Shown here piece by piece: positions 54,940 through 64,000 of a stretch of 64,000 nucleotides of DNA. The notes under the pieces are model-generated. The model was not told the DNA's origin. It was given only the letters and a program-made list of their open reading frames with translations, and searched no databases. The stretch is from Fragum whitleyi (Eukaryota; Mollusca; Bivalvia; Cardiida; Cardiidae): contig OX411547.1 in the NCBI GenBank assembly GCA_948146395.1, forward strand, positions 34,183,868-34,247,867. The letters are read 5' to 3'. Position 1 is the first letter of the stretch. Each line of letters begins with the position of its first letter. The position numbers were made by a program, and so were the translations under genes.

Positions 54940-57490
54940 TGAAAAATTGAATTCTCCAAAAGGTGTTATTCGTTGTAGAGAACTATCTGCCTGCATCATA
55001 TACGAAATTGAGCAAAACCTAAAATCTCAAGGTGTTGTAGCAGTAAGAAGAGTTGAATTTACCAGGGATAGCAGGGAATCAAAACAAACACATATGTCTT
55101 AAGATTTTATGAACCTACATTGTCAAAGGAAATAAAATTTGTCTTTTAGGTTGTGAAGGTTGATGAGTTTGTCCCAAACCCTCTGCGTTGTTTAAACTGT
55201 CAGAGGTTTAGGCATCACGAGGACAACTGTTAGAAAGCCAAATTTGTAGAAAACGTGGATTTGAAGGAGAGGAAGATAAGCATAATTGTCAGAATGACAA
55301 AACGTTTCAATTGTGGAATGGGACATCCTGCAAACTCAAAATTATGCACGAAATTCCTAAAAGAAAAAGAAATCTTGACTGTTAAATTCAAACATTCTGT
55401 CTCCTTCTTTGCAGCAAGGAAGATAGTTGAGTCCAGAAACGACAACAATAGCTACGCCAATAGAGCAAAGTCTTCATCAGAGCCAACAAAACTTACAAAT
55501 ACAAAGGAATGCACCACTTGTGAACGCATGCTCAAAATATTAACGGAAATGTTCCCTGAGGTACGCAGTAAAGTAGATATGGTTTAGTCTGGAGAAATAC
55601 CTTCAAATAGCACTACAGCTGTAAACACTGGTGACAAAAAGGTCCCAGAGGTACGCAGTAAAGTAGATCAGGTTTTGTCTGGGGAAATACCTTCAAATAG
55701 CATTACAGCTGTAAACACTAGTGACAAAAAGGTTCCAGAATCTGACAATTAGACTAAGCCAAATAAAACGTCAAAAGATCTGTCTTTGACAGAAGCGGCA
55801 AAAAATGCTTCAAATATAAAGATAACTCTTGGATTTGAGACCTCTAAATTGCGTCTTGCAAAACTTAAACATGTGGTAAATGTTTTCTAGCTATTTAAGG
55901 AAACCTGAAGGAGGAGTTTGTAACACAAAATTACTGGTATATGTGAACGAAAAAGATAAAAATGTAGTAAGTGTAAGGGCAGATAATTCTTAAACCAGGA
56001 CGTGTTTGGACCTCATAATTGTGTCTTGCAAAACTTCATGTGGTAAATGTTTGTATAAAATTTCAAAGATATTACATGAAAACTGATTTAAGGAAAACTG
56101 AAGGAGGAATTTGGGAAACAAATTTACAAGTATACGTGTTCACAAGGAAAAAATGTAGTAAGTGTAAGGGCAGATAATTCATAAACCTGTGGAAGTTGAC
56201 ACTTGAAATTTGAGTCTTGCAAAACTTCAACATGTGATGAATGTTTGTATAATGTTTCATTACTTTTGAATGAACATTGAAAGAACAGTTTGCGACACAA
56301 AATTATAGGTACATGGTAACAAATAGGAAAAAATGTCTAAGTTCAAGGGGAGATAATTCATAAACCAGGTGGAGTTGACACTTGAAATTTGAGTCTTGCA
56401 AAACTTCAACATGTGATAAATGTTTGTATACTGTTTCATTACTTTTGAATGAACATTGAAGGAGCAGTTTGCGGCACAAAATTATAAGTACATGATAACA
56501 AATGGGAAAAATTTCAAAGTTCAAGGGGAGATGACACATGAACCTGGGGAGTTTACACTTGAAATTTGCGTCTTGCAAAACTTCAACATGTGATGAATGT
56601 TTGTATAATGTTTCATAACTATTAAATGAAAATTGAAGGAGGAGTTTGCGACACAAAATTATAAGTACATGGTAACAAATAGGAAAAAATGCCCTAAGTG
56701 GAAGGGGAGATAATTCATGAACCTGGGAGAGTTGACACTTGAAATTTGCGTCTTGCAAAACTTCAACTTGTGATCAATATTTAAAAAATGTTTCATTTCA
56801 ATTGAATGAAAATTGAAGAAGTAGTATGCGACACAAAATTATAAGTACATGGTAACAAATAGGAAAAAATGTTTAAGTTCAAGGGGAGATAATTCATGAA
56901 CCAGGGGAAGTTGGGACCTAAAAATTGCGTCTTGCAAAACTTCAACATGTGATGAATGTTTCTATAAAGTTTCAAAGTTTTTGAAGGAAAACTGAAGGAG
57001 GGGTTCGCGACACAAATTTACTACTATATGTGTCCGTAGACGGACGGACAGACGGACAGACACACGGACATACAGACAGGCTGATTCAAGTATACCCCCG
57101 AAAACATTGTTTTGTGGGGGTATAATGAGTTTGATGATGAGGAGGAGGAGATGGATGTACCCGCTCTCCCTCCTACAAAACCCCCTTCTTCAAACCCCAC
57201 TCCTTCAAAACAAACAGGAGCAATAAGGCAAGGTGCAAATGAGATAAACCTAACAGGAGTTAAAAAATGGGTTATTGCTTACTTCCATTAATAAGTGGTA
57301 TAATCTTTACATTAACCACCATAATGGCGAATAACATTATACAATGGAATAATCGCAGCATCAAGGCCAATTTAGAAGAACTTAATCTTCTAGTTCCAAA
57401 AAAAAAAAAACAGTTGCAGTTTGTCTGCAAGAAACGTTTTTAAAAGATACAGATAAGTTTTCTTTGAAAAATCACTCTTGCTATTTGACA
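54940..57490 (+). mobile_element. I/Nimb-like LINE 5' part (ORF1 and start of ORF2), interrupted
   Basis: ORF1 remnants: G-V-I-R-C-R-E-L-S near 54960, then V-P-N-P-L-R-C-L-N-C-Q-R-F-R-H-H-E-D-N-C (CCHC knuckle, about 55170-55230), a second C-G-M-G-H-P-A-N-S knuckle, and E-I-L-T-V-K-F. ORF1 has in-frame stops. The array element 55838-57126 splits it. An acidic/Pro-rich segment (57127-57240) and the ORF2 endonuclease start follow (I-I-Q-W-N, V-C-L-Q-E-T-F-L-K, about 57337-57450). The copy stops at about 57490, facing an inverted copy. Confidence 0.75.
55838..57126 (+). mobile_element. Array-bearing element, ~180-bp unit, inserted in LINE ORF1
   Basis: Seven units begin 'GCGTCTTGCAAAACTTNAACATGTG' (about 55852, 56024, 56211, 56392, 56570, 56748, 56928). 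The end is GACGGACGGACAGACGGACAGAC, then hairpin TATACCCCCG..TGGGGGTATA and ATGAG (57090-57126). Same tail type as 12900-13010 and 33480-33572. The minus-strand 151-codon frame at 56303-56758 is a reading of the array. Confidence 0.75.
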
Positions 57491-58875
57491 CCACCAGATG
57501 TTCTCTCACGTTCTGTAAAGTTAGTCAAATAGCAAGAGTGATTTTTCAAAGAAATCTTATCTGTATCTTTTAAAAACGTTTCTTGTAAACAGACTGCAAC
57601 TGGTTTTTGTTTGGAAACTAGAAGATTAAGTTCTTCAAAATTAGCCTTGATGCTGCGACAATTCCATTGTATACTATTATTCGCCATTATAGAGGTAATA
57701 GTAATAATAAAACCACTTATGAATGGAAGAAAATAACTTCCCATTATTGAACTCCTGTTTATTTTATTTGCACCTGTCCTTATTGCATCTGTTTGCTTTT
57801 GATTTGAAGTAGGTGGGTTTGAAGGGGGTGGGTTTGAAGGAGGGGGGGGGGGGGTTCATCCATCTCCTCCTCCTCCTCGTCGTCTGCTTCGCTTAATTCA
57901 GCATATCGATTGCCTGTAGAAACTGGAGGAGTAGAAACTTTATCCAGATTAATACGAGGCTTTCTCTAACGGACTGACTGATCTTTTGGTAACTGTTTAT
58001 TTTCATTAACAACTTGGTTTGGTTTAGTAACTTGTGTTTTCTTCACAGATTCCGAGACTTTTTTATCATTAGCTTTTGCATCTGTGGTATTATTTGAAGG
58101 CTTTTCTCCAGCTAAAACTTGGTTGACTTTACTCCTTATTTCTGGAAACATTTCAGTAAGTTTTTTAAGCATTCGTTCACAAGTTGTACATTCATTGGCC
58201 GTAGAGGTTTGAGTCGACTCGGGTACAGGCTTTGATTTACTGGCATAGCTATTGGTGTCGTCTCTTTATTCAACTATTTTTCTTGCTTCGAAGAAGGAAA
58301 CAGATTGTCTAAATTACACTGTCAAAATTTCTTTCTCTTTTTTAAACTTTGGGCATAGTCTCGAATTATCTGGATGTGCCATTCTTCAGTTAAAGCATTT
58401 TAAATAATTCTCGCAATTGTCTGGATCATGCTCAAGGATGTCACCTTCAAATCCGCACTTTTTACAATACACAATACAACACGTAATACATACCTCCGCT
58501 AATTAATTCACCAAAGCATGAACAAAAAACGGAAAGTAAAATTGTCGATCAAACACCATGTATACCCGATTGGCCCATGGGCCACCGCCTTCTAAGGCAT
58601 ATGAAAGAAATATCTTATTCAAAGAAAACGACTGTTTATTTATAGAAGGGTTAATCAAGACGCCCTAGGGAAAAACATGACCAGCCAATTGATCTGGTCG
58701 GGCCCGCCCGACTGCCCGTTTAACCCAACTCAGGGCCAAAGTGGTGTGTTACAAACACAGGGTCTAGCCAATCCCTGAGGTCACTCAACCATCAGGATCC
58801 CGTCATCAGGCATAACGGCTCGCAGCCCACGGCAAACAGGTAGGTCCATTTGCTTGGGGTCTTACCATGTACTAC
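57491..58875 (-). mobile_element. I/Nimb-like LINE 5' part, inverted copy
   Basis: On the minus strand: 5' UTR-like block (58875-58530), ORF1 with a C-x2-C-G-F-E-G-D knuckle (about 58470-58380) and E-K-E-I-L-T-V (near 58340), the M-L-K-K-L-T-E-M-F-P-E segment (58172-57966), an acidic/Pro-rich stretch with a C-run, and the ORF2 endonuclease start (57680-57481; N-S-I-Q-W-N-C-R-S-I, V-C-L-Q-E-T-F-L-K). It meets the plus-strand copy head-on near 57490 and has stops and frameshifts. Confidence 0.75.
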
Positions 58876-58879
58876 ATGG

Positions 58880-59051
58880 ACAGCAACCGACTATTGCTAT
58901 CACCCCGCCCAGCTGGGGGGACGTTTTCATGGTAGACTAAATCGGCTTATTGTCACAATGGCATATGACCGGTCTACAATATGTACATTGGTTGAATCGC
59001 TTAAGTCCAAAATGTATTCCTTAAGGCTCTTTTTCTATCTGAGCGTCCAAA

Positions 59052-59088
<37 letters not shown>

Positions 59089-60860
59089 TCAACTCTTTGA
59101 CACGAATACAATCTGCTTTCCGTCCTGTTTAAAACAGCATCCTAGCCCGCTTTGACTCGCGTAAGTCTCGAGGACAAGTTCTTTACTAGGGTCGTAATAC
59201 CCCAAAACCGGCGCATTAGTAATCACGTTTTTTGCCTGGTTTAGGAAACAACCCTTTATCCTGGAAATTGCCTAGGAAAATGATAATCGAGTCAAAACTG
59301 AACAACGTGTGTACTACGTAGCTTTTTTGTGCTCATGCGAGCGCAAAAAATCTGTCTAGTATACATCATCAACTTTTGTGCGACACTAAGTGATTTGTGT
59401 GTTCAACGCAGTGCTTGCATATCACTACGTTATGCTAAAATCAAAGTACTGATAGTACTGGAGGCGAGGGAACTGAATAGTCGAAACAACATACGAAGTC
59501 AATTTTCTGGAATATAACCTTGATTATTCACCATGTCCTTATCATGTATACCAGATATTTTCTAACTTATTACTGCCAAAATCACTGCTGTGTTAAAGAT
59601 ACATAGCCTTAATATTGATCTTGAAGGATGACCTTGCTAATAGGGAAAAGAAGAAAATGCTGCTAACTAACAATTTCTCCTTTCTCCCTAATATTATCTA
59701 CCCTTTTTGCTAAGAATTTTACTTATTTGCCCATATACGTACGGCTGCTTTGGTCTAAGGTGTCTCAGTGAAATATTATTATAATCTTGCTATGTCTAGT
59801 TACGAGTAAAGTAATGGAAGGTGTAATCATATGAAGCCTGAAAAAATATCACATAAATAATATTATTAGATATTCCCGATTATGATGCATTCACGATGTT
59901 TTTGGTGTCCACCAGGCTTTTTCCGGCGTGAATGGATACACATTATGAACAAGTAAGTAGTTGCAGAAGACAATTGTTTAAAATCTTAAAATTTACCACA
60001 AATATCAGAAATTACTCCAGGTTTCTGGTTTCCTTTCCTGTAAGTATTACAATATTTTGAGAAATAGAATGAGACGGCTGGCCTTCCGTCATATTGATTC
60101 ACTCGCGTAAAGACGGAACAAAAAGTAAATGTTCATTGGTAAGCTGGTAGCCCGCCGTCTGAGAGAGTATCATACAGTTCATACAATTTTCGCAACCTCG
60201 TACATTTATTTCAAATGATTGAGCTTGTGCTTGTATTGTCCCTTTTGTTTATCGTCCTTAATTGATATATGGGAAGATCCCATTTCTGTATGGTTGTTCA
60301 CAAACACTTATAGAGTTGATTTATGATATCAACGCTAATTGATCGTAGTATGATACTTATATAAGTCATTATAGACTTTGTTATTAATTCTAGATTATTA
60401 TCTTCTTTTCTATAAGATGTAGCGATTATTTTATTTTCCATACTCCTTGATTGTCAAGAAAAAATATTTGAAGCCTGGGAATAGACCTTTTTTTAAAATA
60501 AGCCTGTATTTTATTATTCATACAATAGATACATACTTTGAATAATTCAAGCATTTTAGTTGCAACATTCTTTTCTTATAATAAGTGTTAATTATTAATT
60601 AACTCGTATTTCAGTAAAGATATATATAATAGCTGTAACTGTATAATTCAGATTTAGAATATCAGTTATATCAGTGGCTTTTAAGTTTTTTGCTTGGCAA
60701 TGTGTAGCTTGAATAGTCTTATCCCTTAATTTACACAATCATGGAGTCTGATTTAAGATCCTAGGAGTTGAATGAAAATTGAATACTCAGATATTATCCT
60801 TTTACATTGCCAGCACTGGACTTAAGTTGAATACAAACATATTTACATTTCATATATACA
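58880..60860. other. Non-coding stretch with poly-T
   Basis: T-run at about 59056-59087 and an imperfect AAGAAA..TTTCTCC hairpin at 59646-59700. The 101- and 62-codon plus-strand frames (58850-59155, 59329-59517) have no recognisable product. Confidence 0.4.
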
Positions 60861-60865
60861 GTTAA

Positions 60866-61710
60866 GGTTCATGTAAAGTGTTTGAGACCCAATTTTAAGG
60901 GCGCTTCTCTGGTCAAGAAAAAGCAGTATATCCATGTATATTGTATATAATAATGAAGCTATTTTTGAGCACAATATTGTAACAAAGTACAGTCTAAAGT
61001 ACCACCCAGGTACTACTACAACCTTAGATATAAAACTCGGTCTCAAAAGGCTCCTTTAAAACAATCAACTTCCATTTATTTTGTCAACATACTTGTCAAA
61101 CCGGTTTGGTCTGTTTTCAAAATATATGTTAGGTATGGTGTAACAGCACACCATAATATTGTGAAATATTTTCTGCGATTTATTTCAAATCATAGTTTTT
61201 GAATTCAATGATCTATCATAAATGACTATATAATTATCATTCAGTGAAATAGAAATTGATATATTGCTAAACCACCTCACAGGTATATAAACTATTAATG
61301 TCCATTTATGTTGTGATAACACACCTTACCTTACAAAGATCAACACGTTTACAAAATTAGAATGACATATATGAAATATGTGTTTATAAGATAAGTCAAA
61401 ATAAATTGCTTGCATAACTACGTTTTGGGCTCGAGTTTAATACCAACGTTTGTAGTAGTACCTGGATAGTACTTTAGTCTATACTTGTTCAAATATGGGC
61501 CGATTTTATCCAACAGTCTTGCAGTTGCGCGTTCTGTACACAATGACCCTTTTCCACAATGTTTTGGCTCTACCGCTATAGCTATGGCAATCTTGTGTTG
61601 CTTAAATGCTTATGCTCATGAATTTTTGATGTGTAATATACCTGGACATAATGCTTTTTCTTGGCAAATGAAGTGTTTTAAAATTTGGTCTGAAACACTT
61701 TACATGAACC
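60866..61710. mobile_element. 845-bp foldback element with TTAA duplication (intact copy)
   Basis: It starts GGTTCATGTAAAGTGTTTGAG and ends with the mirror CTGAAACACTTTACATGAACC. TTAA lies on both sides (60862-60865, 61711-61714). The arms are long: 'ctctatagc..', 'aaagtacagtctaaag' and 'gtactac' are mirrored around a centre near 61150-61300. TTAA targets are typical of piggyBac-type elements, but the terminal bases do not decide the superfamily. Copy A lies at 12103-13682. The 91-codon frame at 61485-61760 runs through the right arm and is rejected. Confidence 0.8.
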
Positions 61711-61759
61711 TTAATGTTACTTATTTAAAAAAAACCAAATGGCGTTACTTTAGCAATTA

Positions 61760-62642
61760 GGAACGATTTGTTTGACTCGAATCAGTTTACACTGGATGCC
61801 TCCACTACTGAGTTTGGAAGTTTATTCCATAGATTGACTACTCCGTTGCTTAAGCTATTTTTCCCCAATAGTACATCTGTAATGGTACAGTTTGAAGTGG
61901 TTTCCCCCATGTTATTTAAGTATCACTCCTTCTTAATATATTAACAGATTTTAAGTCTAGTCTTTGTATAAGTTTGAAAGCTTGAATAAGGTCTTTCCTA
62001 TCTCGTCTGTACACTAGCGATAGAAGACCTAGTTTAATAAGACGTTCAGTATATGACATGTTTTTAAAATGCTTTTACATTCCAGTGGCTCTTCTTTGTA
62101 CGTTTCAATCATCCTAGATTGTTTTTTAATCTCGGATACCATATAACAGAGTTATGTAAGTGTTTGAACATATTTTCGTCCATGTAATTGAAAGTCCTTT
62201 GCTGATTTCTAGATTTCTGTTGGCTAAAGATACTTTAGTGTTAATGTGTTAAGTAAAGCTTAGGTTTTTATCTGTGATAACACCTAAATCTTTCTCATTG
62301 GCTGATACTTCTAATTTCGATATTGAACTGTGATGGTTTTTCATGAATTATTGTCCTGGTTCTTTTTCCCCATTATGTAGAAAAATAAATTTCTTGATAT
62401 TGGATTTCATTCCCCGTTTGTTAGCCCATTCACAAGCTTGGAAAATATTATCTTGGAGTAGATTCTCGTCATTTGCTGAGGACACACTTTTGTAGAGTTC
62501 CGTGTCATCTTCAAAATACTTTGTTTGGCAAGTTGATACGTCAGGGAGATCATTTTTGAAAAATTAGGAACAGAACCGATCCAAGTACATTTCCCTGCGG
62601 TACTCCGCTTTTTACCATTTGCCAGTCTAATTCTTTTCCATT
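61760..62642 (-). mobile_element. CR1/Jockey-like LINE reverse transcriptase relic
   Basis: Minus-strand translation, in several frames, shows V-K-S-G-V-P-Q-G-N-V-L-G and F-L-I-F (about 62610-62550), a degraded active-site region, N-E-K-D-L-G-V near 62290, and R-L-I-K-L-G-L-L-S-L-V-Y-R-R-D-R-K-D-L (about 62050-61980). Stops and frameshifts are frequent. Confidence 0.7.
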
Positions 62643-62647
62643 TATCT

Positions 62648-63254
62648 TGACTTAAAAGCAGCTTTCGATAAAGTACCGTATGTAAGACTTCTAAAAAAGA
62701 TTAAATCGATATGTATCAAAAACAAAGTTTATAACTGGCTGGAAGATTTCCTTATTAACAGACAACAAAGGGTCACTATAAACGAACATTCGTCAACCTG
62801 GCAAAGAGTAACAAGCGAGGTTCCACAAGGCATTGTATTAAGGCCCATTCTATTCCTAATCTTTATTAATGACTTACCAAACAACCTGAAATGATGTACC
62901 CGAGTGTTTGCAGGTGACACTAAATTATACTCACAAATCACACTTCCAGAAGATGAGGTCAACTTACAAGATGACATAATGGAAGTGTGTAACTGGGCAG
63001 CCAAGTGGCAAATGTCTTTCAATCCAAAGAAATGTACACAAGAAATGCATTTAGGTAAAGGTCCATCTAGTGAATACTACATGAAAGACAATAATGGCAA
63101 AATCCACTTGATAGAAAATGTACTTGAAGAAAAGGGCCCATGTGTCATTTTCGATAGAGATTTAAAACTTGATAAGCATATAAAAAGTAAAGTTAACCTG
63201 GCAAATAGAAACTTAGTTAAGAACATTGTTTTGTCAAGAAAAGTATTTTTCTAA
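62648..63254 (+). pseudogene. CR1/Jockey-like LINE reverse transcriptase fragment
   Basis: Plus-strand translation shows A-A-F-D-K-V-P, then N-W-L-E-D-F-L, V-P-Q-G-I-V-L and L-F-L-I-F-I-N-D-L-P. An in-frame stop follows at about 62892. The palm motif then reads F-A-G-D-T-K-L: the first catalytic Asp of F/Y-A-D-D is Gly. Downstream lie W-Q-M-S-F-N-P-K-K-C and L-D-K-H-I, as in the family. It is inactive by stop and by active-site loss. It lies back to back with 61760-62642. Confidence 0.8.
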
Positions 63255-63500
63255 TATTGAGTATATACTTAATCAAAAGCTAAGAAAACAAAGAAAAACT
63301 GAAGTCATTACTTATAAAGTATAAAAAACGTAATACGTGATATGCAAAGTCGCGACTAAAATAACGAAGACCCAGGATAATTCGAGGATTTCAAGAAGAT
63401 TGGATAGACGAAGAAGAAATATGAGGGAAAACGATTTCAGAAGGGTCATATAAAAGTGTTCAACTTATATAACCTGTTTAGTTATATCTGGACCTCGTGA

Positions 63501-64000
63501 ACTGAAGTAGAGTCGACATTGCCGTCAACACCGAGTACTGAACCCTATACAAGATCTTGTACAGGTAGAAACAATTGTAATACCACACGATCAGTGGACA
63601 AAGGTGACAACCTGTCATTCTCAGTGATAAATTTTAATAGTGTGAACAATAAGAAACCAGAACTATATAACCTTATTTCAAGCAGAGAAGATGACATCAT
63701 TCTCACAACTGAAACACACTTACGCCCTGACACGCATGATTCTGAGATTCTACCTTACAGCATCCCGCCCCGCCATAACTATCGGATATTTCGCAAAGAC
63801 CGAACTCCTGTAGATGGTGGAGGTGGTGTCATGATTATGATAAAACCAGGACTTACATGTGAAGAATGCCCTGACCTAGACACAAACTGTGAAATCAAGT
63901 GGGTCAAAGTCACAACATCTAAGAACAGCTCTATTTTAGTAGGTGCATTCTATCGTCCTCCAAATTCACATATTGAACGTCTCCATGAAGTAAAGAAATC
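63501..64000 (+). CDS. LINE ORF2 endonuclease (APE-type), partial at window end
   Basis: A frame open from a stop at 63498-63500 to the window edge (166 codons). From about 63602 it matches an apurinic-type endonuclease of a CR1/Jockey-like LINE: I-N-F-N-S-V-N-N-K-K-P-E-L, then D-D-I-I-L-T-T-E-T-H-L (catalytic Glu in E-T-H-L), G-G-G-G-V-M-I-M-I and G-A-F-Y-R-P-P. No ATG precedes the domain, so the true start may lie before a stop or in an upstream frame. No inactivating change is visible within the part seen. The enzyme nicks target DNA to prime reverse transcription. Confidence 0.75.

Noticed and set aside
56303..56758. 151-codon minus-strand frame with internal repeats
   Set aside because: Reading of the 180-bp array (about 60 codons per unit), not a repeat protein.

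Overview
This is animal nuclear DNA, most likely from a bivalve mollusc. It has split genes with GT-AG introns, AT-rich intergenic DNA, tRNA-headed SINEs, many hairpin MITEs, non-LTR and Ty3/gypsy-type relics, and mobile units that carry their own tandem arrays of about 145-180 bp next to (GACG)n-like stretches. That last architecture resembles the 'pearl' / non-autonomous Helentron elements described from bivalves. The species cannot be fixed from the sequence. No bacterial-type genes, rRNA or CRISPR are seen.

Two host genes are readable, both on the minus strand. (1) At 4297-10532 lie the last three coding exons of a microtubule-associated protein of the tau/MAP2/MAP4 type. The exons are 10173-10532, 7933-8100 and 4297-4529. 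All junctions are phase 1 and each exon carries one or two tau-like repeats; the 5' part was not found. (2) At 36201-44909 lies an essentially complete hnRNP A/B-type RNA-binding protein gene in six coding exons, 322 codons. It has a 12-nt first coding exon, an N-terminal Gly/Tyr-rich and RGG segment, RRM1, RRM2, a Gly-rich tail and an intron in the 3' UTR.

Layout. 189-3300: array-bearing element plus MITEs. 3628-3905: young SINE with a 12-bp target duplication. 5008-7207: two more array elements. 7850-8607: two Mutator-like MITEs, one of which duplicated the 5' splice site of a tau-like exon. 9060-9560: foldback repeat. 12103-13682: foldback element broken by later insertions. 15360-16245, 18202-20477 and 25540-30182: array elements. 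The last of these is a 156-bp-unit element that received a 145-bp-unit element and also a 357-bp LTR miniature (TRIM) whose LTRs each contain a tRNA gene-like sequence. 30.2-36.2 kb: mostly AT-rich intergenic DNA and MITEs. 36.2-45.1 kb: the hnRNP gene, with a 2.6-kb Tc1/mariner-like element in intron 2. 45.8-49.7 kb and 54.9-58.9 kb: degraded gypsy and I/Nimb-like LINE copies, some in inverted pairs. 60866-61710: intact 845-bp foldback element with TTAA ends. 61.76-64.0 kb: CR1/Jockey-like LINE fragments, the last running off the window.

The most interesting items are the tRNA-carrying TRIM (29612-29968), the splice-site duplication by a MITE (7840-7932), the Tc1-like insertion seven bases into an hnRNP intron (41622-44235), and the nested or multi-tailed array elements. 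All coordinates and splice calls come from reading the sequence by eye; no alignment or database search was run.
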